Shown: positions 1-6,082, numbered from the stretch's first letter. The stretch is 8,384 nt of DNA from Caldora sp. SIO3E6 (GCA_010672185.1 JAAHHL010000243.1:1-8384), one strand, 5' to 3'. Numbers and translations: made by a program. The notes: generated from the sequence alone by a model not told the origin.

Positions 1-21
1 GGTCGTGCATTTTGTCAACTC

Positions 22-62
22 CCATATATGGCGTAGTGGTTCTAAAAAAAACCTATATATGG
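22..62. repeat. AT-rich inverted repeat (possible hairpin)
   Basis: The left arm 22-31 is the perfect palindrome CCATATATGG. The right arm 53-62 can pair with it over 10 positions including one G-T wobble, leaving a loop of about 21 nt that contains an A-run. There is no adjacent T-tract on either strand, so it does not look like an intrinsic terminator. It could be the remnant of a small mobile element or a regulatory palindrome; the sequence alone does not decide. Confidence 0.4.
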
Positions 63-97
63 AAATACTCCAAGGGTTAAGGAAAATTGTATTCTTC

Positions 98-149
98 TTC
101 CTCCGCTCCTCTGCTCCTCCGCTCCTCTGCTCCTCCGCTCCTCCGCTCC
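98..149. repeat. Octamer tandem repeat array (STRR type), unit CTCCTCYG
   Basis: Five consecutive 8-bp units occupy 106-145, alternating CTCCTCTG and CTCCTCCG, with degenerate partial units on both sides. Read on the minus strand, the direction of rsgA, the unit is CRGAGGAG, so a transcript running past rsgA would be purine-rich here. Short tandemly repeated sequences of 7-8 bp are a known feature of many cyanobacterial genomes. The array begins about 20 bp beyond the rsgA stop codon. Confidence 0.85.
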
Positions 150-170
150 CTTGACCACGACATCTTTACC

Positions 171-1241
171 TTATTCTTCTGCTTCCTGATATAGCTCCTC
201 AAGAGCCTGGTGTTGACTACGGCGGGAACGACGTCGGTATTTTTTACTGGCTAACTTTGGTTCATATTGATGCTTCCCGGAACCTTTAATTTTTAACTTC
301 ATACTAGATTCAGCATCAGGCTGCTGCTTCAAAGCTTCTTGCTGCGCGATCGCTTCTGCTAAAAAGTCGAGATAATGTTCGTAGCGCTCCCAGTTACCTC
401 TGACTGCACAGTTGGGTTCATCCCGATGTAGACAATTGCTAAATTGACAGCTGGATGTGGCTAGGCGCTGTCTTGCTTCAGGGAAATAAAGGGATAAATC
501 TGCGGGAGTACAATTCAAATCCGGTTGATTGAAGCCAGGAGTATCTGCCAACAAACCACCTTTGGGTAATTCAAACAGTTCCACATGCCTTGTGGTGTGT
601 CGTCCTCGACCTAGTTTACTGGTAACTGCTCCAACTCGTAAATTAGTTCCCGGTGCTAGTAGATTTATCAGGCTGGACTTGCCAACACCGGAAAGACCAG
701 CAAAAACTGTGATTTTCTGGTATAGTTGCTCCGTGAGTTGCTCTACTCCAGTACGATTATGGATGCTGAGCAGTACAGGTTGATAACCCCAGTCTCCTAA
801 ACGTTGCTGCCATTGTTCTATGGCGAGAGTGGTAACCAAATCAGCTTTATTCAAACACAAACCGACTTTTAAGCCAGTAGTTTCTGCTTTGACCAAAAAT
901 CGACTCAGTTGGTAGGGATCTAGGGTAGGTTCTTCCAGGGCAAAGACTAGGAAAATTTGCTCAGCGTTAGCAATTGGTGGGCGATTTAGCTGAGTTTTGC
1001 GAGGCATAACGGCGGCAATCGCTCCTCGTCCATCTGCCCAATCTGGTTCTTCTACCAAAACGCGATCGCCTACCATCACCTGCTGGCCGATTTTTTTCAA
1101 TCTTGACCTACGGGTACAAAGGAAGACCTGCTTGACATTTTCTAATCTTACCCGGTAGAAGTTGGCTTGTACTGCTAGTACTGTCCCAACTAGCGGTGTG
1201 GAGGATGCCAAAGGTTGGTTCTTAGGCACTTCCCCCTTCAT
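171..1241 (-). CDS. rsgA: Ribosome small subunit-dependent GTPase A (RsgA/YjeQ/EngC)
   Basis: A circularly permuted GTPase that acts in late 30S maturation and checks the decoding centre. The 356 residues are close to the usual length (about 350 in E. coli). An N-terminal OB-fold-like region (about 15-85) precedes the permuted G domain, in which G4 NKAD (131-134) comes before G1 GLSGVGKSS (182-190), a G2/switch region around 211-222 with the conserved TT, and G3 DTPGF (233-237). A hydrophobic residue follows DTPG where Ras-like GTPases have catalytic Gln, as expected for this family. The C-terminal zinc site is visible as Cys265, Cys270, His272 and Cys278. The last 45 residues are strongly basic (RRRSRR at about 337-342), consistent with rRNA contact. 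The start is well supported: its ATG overlaps the tusA-like stop as ATGA, with no separate ribosome binding site, indicating translational coupling. Confidence 0.97.
   Translation of the reverse strand: MKGEVPKNQPLASSTPLVGTVLAVQANFYRVRLENVKQVFLCTRRSRLKKIGQQVMVGDRVLVEEPDWADGRGAIAAVMPRKTQLNRPPIANAEQIFLVFALEEPTLDPYQLSRFLVKAETTGLKVGLCLNKADLVTTLAIEQWQQRLGDWGYQPVLLSIHNRTGVEQLTEQLYQKITVFAGLSGVGKSSLINLLAPGTNLRVGAVTSKLGRGRHTTRHVELFELPKGGLLADTPGFNQPDLNCTPADLSLYFPEARQRLATSSCQFSNCLHRDEPNCAVRGNWERYEHYLDFLAEAIAQQEALKQQPDAESSMKLKIKGSGKHQYEPKLASKKYRRRSRRSQHQALEELYQEAEE
346..353. repeat. HIP1 palindrome GCGATCGC (inside rsgA)
   Basis: Exact 8-bp highly iterated palindrome typical of cyanobacterial chromosomes. 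It lies in the 3' part of the rsgA coding sequence. Its value here is taxonomic; I infer no local function. Confidence 0.9.
1062..1069. repeat. HIP1 palindrome GCGATCGC (inside rsgA)
   Basis: Second exact copy of the palindrome, in the 5' third of rsgA. Three copies in about 8.4 kb is far above the roughly 0.13 expected for a random 8-mer in this length. Confidence 0.9.
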
Positions 1242-1507
1242 GCGGATTCTAATGGACGCCTTACTCTCAGGGCAAAGTATTGCCCTTGGTTTTCCACGGA
1301 TTCAATGGGGTAGCCTTCCATTGCTAAACTGTCCGGTACTTGCTCAATTGGTTCACCAGGGTCAAGCCAAACTTCTAACAAAGCTCCTGGTGTCATCCCC
1401 TCTAGGTAGAGTTTAGTACGCACAAAGTTGATTGGACAAGGAGTACCGCGCAAATCCAATTGGGCGTCAGGTGTTTGGCTAATGGTTGATGGGGTTGGGT
1501 TACTCAT
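1238..1507 (-). CDS. TusA-family sulfurtransferase-like protein
   Basis: A small protein of 89 residues with the TusA/SirA/YeeD fold signature. After a loose N-terminus, DLRGTPCP (18-25) carries the conserved Cys24, the residue that holds persulfide sulfur in TusA, followed by the helix FVRTK (28-32) and a PG turn (40-41) before a strand (LLEVWLD, 43-49). TusA proteins relay sulfur from cysteine desulfurase for tRNA thiolation or other sulfur pathways; which partner applies here cannot be read from the sequence. The second proline of the usual CPxP is replaced (CPIN). The gene overlaps rsgA by 4 bp at its 3' end. I recall a small TusA-like gene between dnaJ and rsgA in other cyanobacteria, so the order may be ancient. 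No Shine-Dalgarno precedes the ATG; an octamer array begins 11 nt upstream instead. Family assignment is firm, exact role is not. Confidence 0.88.
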   Translation of the reverse strand: MSNPTPSTISQTPDAQLDLRGTPCPINFVRTKLYLEGMTPGALLEVWLDPGEPIEQVPDSLAMEGYPIESVENQGQYFALRVRRPLESA

Positions 1508-1518
1508 AGTTCAGTAAG

Positions 1519-1574
1519 ACGCGGAGACGCGGAGACGCGGAGACACGGAGACGCGGAGACGCGGGGACGCGGGG
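1519..1574. repeat. Octamer tandem repeat array, unit ACGCGGAG
   Basis: Seven head-to-tail 8-bp units: four exact, one with a single change (ACACGGAG) and two ending GGGG. The purine-rich strand is the plus strand, opposite to the neighbouring genes, so the tusA leader would read CTCCGCGT repeatedly. The array starts 11 nt upstream of the tusA ATG and covers the position where a ribosome binding site and leader would sit. It is a different repeat family from the heptamer array nearby. Confidence 0.92.
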
Positions 1575-1621
1575 AGATAGAAAAATCCGTCAAAATTAAA
1601 TTGGTAGGCTATTAGAAACTC

Positions 1622-1656
1622 AGCCACTTTGGTATTGCTCAGAAAGCATAGTGGCT
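1622..1656. repeat. Inverted repeat / stem-loop between the two arrays
   Basis: AGCCACT (1622-1628) pairs perfectly with AGTGGCT (1650-1656). A smaller inner stem TGCT/AGCA (1636-1639 with 1645-1648) closes a 5-nt loop. It could form in the dnaJ 3' region or the tusA leader. Only a weak, interrupted T-run follows on the minus strand, so a terminator is possible but not well supported. Confidence 0.45.
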
Positions 1657-1684
1657 TAAAATTTCCATACATTACCGATGAAAA

Positions 1685-1810
1685 CCTCCTGCCTCCTGCC
1701 TCCTGCCTCCTGCCTCCTGCCTCCTGCCTCCTGCCTCCTGCCTCCTGCCTCCTGCCTTCTGCCTCCTGCCTTCTGCCTCCTGCCCTCTGCCTTCTGCCTT
1801 CTGCCTCCTT
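1685..1810. repeat. Heptamer tandem repeat array, unit CCTCCTG (18 units)
   Basis: Ten perfect CCTCCTG units (1685-1754) are followed by eight units, six of them variant, mixing CCTTCTG, CCTCCTG, CCCTCTG and a final CCTCCTT. The last base touches the dnaJ stop codon at 1811-1813 with no gap. Variation is concentrated at the dnaJ end while the far end is homogeneous, as expected if slippage expands the distal side. In the dnaJ sense direction the unit reads CAGGAGG, giving thirteen copies of AGGAGG. STRR heptamers are known from cyanobacteria; a function is not established by this sequence. Confidence 0.95.
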
Positions 1811-2935
1811 TTAACTGCCAAAGAGTCCCCCTAGAAATCCTTCTATACCACCTTTCCCGGTACGCTCTTCCCTAATCTTTGCCAGTCTCTCCAGCAATTC
1901 CCGTTCCTCAGCCGTTATACGGGTGGGAATGTCAATCAGGACTGTAATTAGGTGATCACCTCGACTCACCGGATTACCCAATTTCGGTACACCGTGACCT
2001 TCTAAGGTTAAAACTGTACCAGGCTGGGTTCCTGCAGGAATCGTTAAATCTACTGGTCCATCTACTGTATTTACTGGCGCAGAACAACCCAAAATTGCCT
2101 GCAAGTAGCTGATTTTGACCTCAGAGAGGATATTGAGTCCATCTCGTTTAAAGTCTGAGTCTTCCTTGACAAATAAATAGACATATAAGTCTCCAGGAGG
2201 ACCATTGCGCGATCCCGCATCACCTTCTTTGGAAACCCGCAGGCGAGTTCCGTTATCGACCCCTGCTGGAATGGTAATTTCGAGCTTTTTCGTTTCTTGT
2301 TTCCTACCTGCGCCCCCACAACTTTCACACTTATCCTCAATTACCTGTCCTTCACCGTTACAGGTGGGACATACTGAAACTTGGGTAAAGCTGCCAAAAG
2401 GTGTCCGAGTGGCGCGACGGACTTGACCACTGCCACCGCAAGTTGAACAGGTACGGGGTCTTGTCCCTGCTTTAGCACCTGTACCGTTACAAACTTTACA
2501 GGTTTCCAGGTGAGGAATGCGGATTTCCTTTTTCCCACCAAATACAGCTTCTTTGAATTTCAGCTTTAAGTCTAGCCTTAGGTCGTCACCTCGGACTGGG
2601 CCACCACGCCGTTGAGCCGTTTGCTGACCCACGCCACCGGCAAAACCGCTGAAGAAGCTCTCAAAAATTTCTGAGAAGCCCATGTCGCCAAAGTCTGGGT
2701 AGCCTGCTCCTGCACCAGAAGAAACACCCGCTTCTCCAAAACGGTCATATCTCGCTCTGGTTTCTGCTTCTGAGAGGACTTCGTAAGCTCGATTAATCTC
2801 TTTGAACCGATCTTCAGCCCCTGCTTCTTTGTTTACATCAGGATGATACTTACGGGCAAGGTCGCGGTAAGCACGTTTAATTTGTCTTGTATCAGCGTCG
2901 CGGGGGACGCCCAGAGTTTCATAATAGTCAGGCAT
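1811..2935 (-). CDS. dnaJ: Chaperone protein DnaJ (type I/A Hsp40)
   Basis: The J-protein that brings unfolded clients to DnaK and stimulates its ATPase. It has 374 residues, the normal length for full DnaJ. Order of domains: J domain (1-68) with the essential HPD at 31-33; a Gly/Phe-rich linker (about 69-110, with GFSEIFESFF); a zinc-binding domain with all four CxxCxGxG repeats (Cys146/149, 163/166, 189/192, 203/206); and the C-terminal substrate-binding and dimerisation region to residue 374, ending GFLGGLFGS. All key residues are present, so this is a true type I protein. The start is the ATG that begins MPDYYETLGV, the usual J-domain opening; no Shine-Dalgarno is visible. It lies 162 bp after dnaK, beyond a likely terminator, so it may have its own promoter. 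A heptamer array starts at the base after the stop codon. Confidence 0.98.
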   Translation of the reverse strand: MPDYYETLGVPRDADTRQIKRAYRDLARKYHPDVNKEAGAEDRFKEINRAYEVLSEAETRARYDRFGEAGVSSGAGAGYPDFGDMGFSEIFESFFSGFAGGVGQQTAQRRGGPVRGDDLRLDLKLKFKEAVFGGKKEIRIPHLETCKVCNGTGAKAGTRPRTCSTCGGSGQVRRATRTPFGSFTQVSVCPTCNGEGQVIEDKCESCGGAGRKQETKKLEITIPAGVDNGTRLRVSKEGDAGSRNGPPGDLYVYLFVKEDSDFKRDGLNILSEVKISYLQAILGCSAPVNTVDGPVDLTIPAGTQPGTVLTLEGHGVPKLGNPVSRGDHLITVLIDIPTRITAEERELLERLAKIREERTGKGGIEGFLGGLFGS

Positions 2936-3002
2936 AGAGCACTGAGCTGTGTTTGGTTAATTGAGTAGGGGCAGATTCAGTTTAATGCAGGTGATTGCTG
3001 TG

Positions 3003-3020
3003 AGGCAACTGTTGTTGCCT
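3003..3020. repeat. Perfect 7-bp stem-loop in the dnaK-dnaJ gap
   Basis: AGGCAAC (3003-3009) and GTTGCCT (3014-3020) form a perfect inverted repeat around a 4-nt spacer, about 70 bp upstream of the dnaJ start. No T-tract follows on either strand. It may be a hairpin in the dnaJ leader or a protein-binding palindrome. It does not match the CIRCE heat-shock operator. Confidence 0.5.
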
Positions 3021-3054
3021 GCCAGATCACCAGAGTCTTATTCTTATATCTATC

Positions 3055-3083
3055 AAAAAAAACAGCTAATTGCCAAGTAGCTG
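3055..3083 (-). terminator. Probable intrinsic terminator after dnaK
   Basis: On the minus strand, 14 nt after the dnaK stop codon, CAGCTA pairs with TAGCTG (plus-strand 3063-3068 and 3078-3083) around a 9-nt loop and is followed directly by eight T residues (A-run 3055-3062 on the plus strand). The stem is short (6 bp), so termination may be partial, letting some grpE-dnaK transcripts continue into dnaJ. Confidence 0.65.
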
Positions 3084-3097
3084 ATAATTAGCCTGCT

Positions 3098-5077
3098 TTA
3101 GTCAACTGGTTCATAGTCGGCGGTTACAGTCTCATCATCAAAATTGAAATCTAACTCTTCCTCTTCGTCTGGTGCTGCTTGAGTAATGTTGCTGGTTTCC
3201 ATGATGGAGGGTTCTTCGTCTAAGGTTTCAAACTCTTCTGCCTCACCTTTACTAGCAAAAGAAGCAATGATACCCCCAATTGAGAACAGAGTTTGTTGAA
3301 AGTCGTTGACCATTTGTCCGACTTCCTCAACAGTGACAGAACTGTCTGTCATTGCTGTCTGGATCTGCTCCCTTTGCTCATTGCCTTTATCGAGGAGTTC
3401 TTGAGCCTGAAGTTGATTATTAATCAAGTCTCCATGCTCTTTTAAGGTGTTATCCCAGCTGTAGAAGAGGCTATCAGCTTTGTTCTTGAGCTCAGCCAAT
3501 TCTATACGACGGCGGTCTTCCTCGGCATATTTTTCTGCCTCTTGTCGCATCCGTTCTACTTCAGATGAACTTAGTCCTCCAGTATTAGTAATTCGGATGC
3601 TTTGCTCTCTACCTGTACCTTTGTCTGTTGCTGCAACTTGCAAAATCCCATTCACATCTATTTCAAAAGCTACTTCAATTTGAGGTACTCCACGGAGTGC
3701 TGGGGGAATGCCGGTGAGCAGAAACTTACCTAAGCTCTTGTTATCTTTGGCCATGGCTCGTTCACCCTGTAGAACATGGATTTCTACTGAGGTTTGCCCA
3801 TCTGTAGCGGTGGAAAATATTTGAGATTTGCTGGTAGGGATCGTGGTATTCCGCTCAATAATTTTTGTGAATACTTCTCCTAATGTCTCAATACCTAATG
3901 AGAGGGGAGTAACGTCCAGCAGCAGTAAATCTTCAACTTCACCACCTAAAACACCTCCTTGGATGGCTGCACCTAGAGCCACTGCCTCATCCGGGTTAAT
4001 CGACCTTTCTGGGTCTTTGCCACCAAAAAATTTTTTAATCCCTTCTTGTACCGCTGGTATACGAGTAGAACCACCCACTAGCAAAATGCGGTCAATATCC
4101 TCTGGTTGTAGATCAGCGTCTTTGAGAGCCTGGGTCACCGGTTCGATGGTGCCTTCTACTAGTTCCCGAGCCAATTCTTCAAACTTAGCTCGGGATAGTT
4201 CCATCTCCAGGTGTTTTGGCCCGGTCTCATCCGCAGTGATAAAGGGCAGGTTGACGGAAGTGGAGACCATACTCGACAATTCGATTTTTGCCTTTTCAGC
4301 CGCTTCTCGTAAACGCTGAAGAGCCATTTTGTCTGTCCCGAGGTCAATGCCCTCTGTTTCCTGAAAGTTCTCAATCATCCAGAGAACAATCACATTATCG
4401 AAGTCATCTCCCCCCAGGTGATTGTTACCAGAAGTAGCTTTAACTTCAAAGACGCCATCCCCCAATTGCAGTATGGAGACATCAAAGGTACCACCACCTA
4501 AGTCAAAAACCAGGATTTGTTGTTCTTGCTCCTGCTTGTCTAAACCATAGGCTAAGGATGCAGCCGTTGGTTCGTTGATGATACGCAATACTTCTAAACC
4601 GGCAATTGTCCCAGCATCTTTTGTTGCTTGCCTTTGGGCGTCTGTAAAGTAAGCTGGTACAGTAATTACCGCTTGAGCTACTGGTTCCCCTAGAAAATTT
4701 TCCGCGTCCTGCTTGAGCTTTTGCAGGGTCATGGCGGATATTTCTTGAGGAGTATAGTTATGATCGCGAATCTTGACATCAACGGTATCATCGCGACCTT
4801 TGACACAAGTGTAAGTAACTCGCGATCGCTCCGTAGCCGTATCATCCCAACGACGTCCGATAAAACGCTTGATACTATAGACCGTATTGTCAGCATTGGT
4901 CACTGCCTGCCGCTTTGCCAACTGACCTACTAAACGCTCACCTGCCTTCCCAAAGCCTACTATACTCGGAGTAGTTCGGCCCCCTTCGGAGTTAGTAATT
5001 ACTTGGGGCTTACCCCCCTCTAAAACAGCGACGCAACTATTGGTCGTGCCTAGGTCGATGCCGATGACTTTTCCCAT
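3098..5077 (-). CDS. dnaK: Chaperone protein DnaK (Hsp70), probably DnaK1-type
   Basis: ATP-driven Hsp70 chaperone of 659 residues, slightly longer than E. coli DnaK (638). The nucleotide-binding domain shows the three Hsp70 signatures: GIDLGTTNS (6-14), FDLGGGTFDVSIL (191-203) and ILLVGGSTRIPAVQ (331-344). The interdomain linker DLLLLDVTPLSLG (383-395) leads into the beta-sandwich substrate-binding domain (about 390-500), then the helical lid (about 505-605) and an acidic tail from about 612. The tail ends in EPVD rather than the EEVKDKK-like end of E. coli DnaK. Cyanobacteria carry several dnaK copies. The link to grpE and the divergent pilB match the DnaK1 locus as I recall it, so DnaK1 is an inference from context. 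Transcribed after grpE with a 135-bp gap containing two inverted repeats. No Shine-Dalgarno is visible. The ATG start gives the standard MGKVIGIDLG opening. Confidence 0.97.
   Translation of the reverse strand: MGKVIGIDLGTTNSCVAVLEGGKPQVITNSEGGRTTPSIVGFGKAGERLVGQLAKRQAVTNADNTVYSIKRFIGRRWDDTATERSRVTYTCVKGRDDTVDVKIRDHNYTPQEISAMTLQKLKQDAENFLGEPVAQAVITVPAYFTDAQRQATKDAGTIAGLEVLRIINEPTAASLAYGLDKQEQEQQILVFDLGGGTFDVSILQLGDGVFEVKATSGNNHLGGDDFDNVIVLWMIENFQETEGIDLGTDKMALQRLREAAEKAKIELSSMVSTSVNLPFITADETGPKHLEMELSRAKFEELARELVEGTIEPVTQALKDADLQPEDIDRILLVGGSTRIPAVQEGIKKFFGGKDPERSINPDEAVALGAAIQGGVLGGEVEDLLLLDVTPLSLGIETLGEVFTKIIERNTTIPTSKSQIFSTATDGQTSVEIHVLQGERAMAKDNKSLGKFLLTGIPPALRGVPQIEVAFEIDVNGILQVAATDKGTGREQSIRITNTGGLSSSEVERMRQEAEKYAEEDRRRIELAELKNKADSLFYSWDNTLKEHGDLINNQLQAQELLDKGNEQREQIQTAMTDSSVTVEEVGQMVNDFQQTLFSIGGIIASFASKGEAEEFETLDEEPSIMETSNITQAAPDEEEELDFNFDDETVTADYEPVD
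4822..4829. repeat. HIP1 palindrome GCGATCGC (inside dnaK)
   Basis: Third exact copy of the cyanobacterial HIP1 octamer, in the 5' part of dnaK. It lies inside a highly conserved coding sequence and is tolerated there by synonymous codon choice. Confidence 0.9.
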
Positions 5078-5119
5078 TGCGCTTCGGCGTAAAAATTTGT
5101 AAAGTTATGTTTTTTTCAA

Positions 5120-5157
5120 GTTGAACCGGTTGAGAATTAAATTCACCCTAGTTCAAC
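5120..5157. repeat. Inverted repeat upstream of dnaK
   Basis: GTTGAAC (5120-5126) and GTTCAAC (5151-5157) are perfect inverted copies 24 bp apart, 43-80 bp upstream of the dnaK start. Two smaller palindromes lie between or across them: AACCGGTT (5124-5131) and GAATTAAATTC (5134-5144). The cluster could be an operator or a leader hairpin for dnaK. It is not the CIRCE consensus. Confidence 0.45.
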
Positions 5158-5173
5158 ATTACTCTTGTACTTA

Positions 5174-5190
5174 ATTTTAGAGGCTAAAAT
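5174..5190. repeat. Short perfect hairpin in the grpE-dnaK gap
   Basis: ATTTTAG (5174-5180) and CTAAAAT (5184-5190) form a perfect 7-bp stem with a 3-nt loop, 22 nt beyond the grpE stop codon in the transcribed direction. The stem is AT-rich and no T-tract follows, so strong termination is unlikely. mRNA processing or protection of the grpE 3' end are alternatives. Confidence 0.4.
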
Positions 5191-5212
5191 CTACAGTTTG
5201 CTAATCTAACTG

Positions 5213-6064
5213 TTAATTTTCTGTAGTTTCTGAGTTACTTTCCTCTGAGGTTACCACGGGCTCCACAGCTGCGGCAACCTTAACCATGGCATGACGAAGC
5301 ACCCGCTCGTTGAGGAAATATCCTCGTTGCAGCTGTTCAATCACTGTTCCTTCTGGATATTCATCTGTTGATTCTCGCATAACTGCCTCATGAAGATTGG
5401 GATCAAATTCTTTACCTTCTGGACGCATCGGAGAAACCCCAATCCGTTTCAGGCAGTCTACCAGTTGCTTATAAATACCCTGATAGCTTTTGTGAATATT
5501 CATTTCTCCATCATTTTGAGGCTTGATCTGTGATCTTGCGCGCTCAAAGTTATCCACTACTGGCAATAACTCCATAAGGGTAACTTGTTTGATTTGCCGT
5601 TCCAATTCCTCTTTTTCTTTCCCAGTACGCTTGCGGAAATTTTCAAAATCTGCTGCCATCCGCATCGACTGACTTTTCAGAGAGTCGTATTGCTGAGTAA
5701 GCTCTTGTAATTGAGCTTTTAGAGCTTCCTTCTCCTGGGTTAAGGCTTCTACTGCCCCATCATCAGATTTTTCCAGAGTTTCTACCACTGGTTCTTCTGG
5801 AGGAGCCATATCAATACCATCAACTGGGACTCCCTCACTTCCTGATGCTGTGACTACTTCAGTTTCTTCCTCACCAGTTGCTTCTGAAGAGATTGAAGCT
5901 TCACTAGTTTGATCATCCGGGTTAGATTCAGGCTCTAAGTCAGTTTCTGCACTCAAACCTATTTCCTCTCTTGGGGCTTCACCGCCAAGATTCTCTGAAC
6001 TAACGGCAACCGGCTCATCTGGCTGCTGCGAAATGTTATCTGGCTGCTTTTCTTCGTCGATCAT
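5213..6064 (-). CDS. grpE: GrpE, nucleotide exchange factor for DnaK
   Basis: Releases ADP from DnaK to restart its cycle and works as a dimer. The 283 residues exceed E. coli GrpE (197) because of an acidic, Ser/Thr/Glu-rich N-terminal extension of about 100 residues that looks disordered. A long coiled-coil helix follows (about 103-180, with MRMAADFENFRKR at 134-146), then the helical bundle and the C-terminal beta-wing with the family signature: DPNLHEAVMRE (221-231) and GTVIEQLQRGYFLNERVLRHAMVKV read across 239-263. The ATG at 6064 has no Shine-Dalgarno. The next Met codons lie at residues 86 and 134, so a later start at Met86 is conceivable and would remove most of the acidic extension. 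It is the first gene of the minus-strand group and diverges from pilB across 477 bp. Confidence 0.97.
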   Translation of the reverse strand: MIDEEKQPDNISQQPDEPVAVSSENLGGEAPREEIGLSAETDLEPESNPDDQTSEASISSEATGEEETEVVTASGSEGVPVDGIDMAPPEEPVVETLEKSDDGAVEALTQEKEALKAQLQELTQQYDSLKSQSMRMAADFENFRKRTGKEKEELERQIKQVTLMELLPVVDNFERARSQIKPQNDGEMNIHKSYQGIYKQLVDCLKRIGVSPMRPEGKEFDPNLHEAVMRESTDEYPEGTVIEQLQRGYFLNERVLRHAMVKVAAAVEPVVTSEESNSETTEN

Positions 6065-6082
6065 TTTTCATCAAACAAATCT

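Larger units (their letters stand above)
1..170. other. Non-coding stretch beyond the 3' end of rsgA
   Basis: This stretch lies between the window edge and the rsgA stop codon. I see no credible gene in it. It holds an AT-rich inverted repeat (22-62) and an octamer tandem array (98-149). No GC-rich hairpin followed by a T-tract is visible for the rsgA transcript, so where that transcript ends is unclear. Confidence 0.6.
1508..1810. other. Repeat-filled dnaJ-to-tusA intergenic region
   Basis: This 303-bp gap separates two minus-strand genes and is dominated by two unrelated tandem arrays (1519-1574 and 1685-1810). About 110 bp of non-repetitive sequence lies between them and contains a 7-bp-stem inverted repeat (1622-1656). 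Plus-strand open frames across the heptamer array encode only a CLLPPAS-type repeat and are not genes. I see no convincing -35/-10 pair for tusA. A minus-strand TTGACG at about 1582-1587 has no matching -10, because the octamer array occupies that spacing. Confidence 0.7.

Noticed and set aside
529..783. Plus-strand frame within rsgA
   Set aside because: It is the antisense of the RsgA G domain, whose motifs are all intact on the minus strand.
1685..1810. CRISPR array
   Set aside because: The repeats are contiguous 7-mers with no spacers, and no cas gene is nearby.
1629..1875. Plus-strand open frames encoding CLLPPAS repeats
   Set aside because: They are products of the heptamer tandem array, which contains no stop codon in any plus-strand frame, and they run into the antisense of dnaJ.
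3828..4319. 163-codon plus-strand open frame antisense to dnaK
   Set aside because: It lies wholly within the highly conserved dnaK coding sequence. Long antisense frames opposite hsp70 genes are a known by-product of codon usage. The translation is Ser/Arg/Pro-rich, with no recognisable domain and no ribosome binding site.
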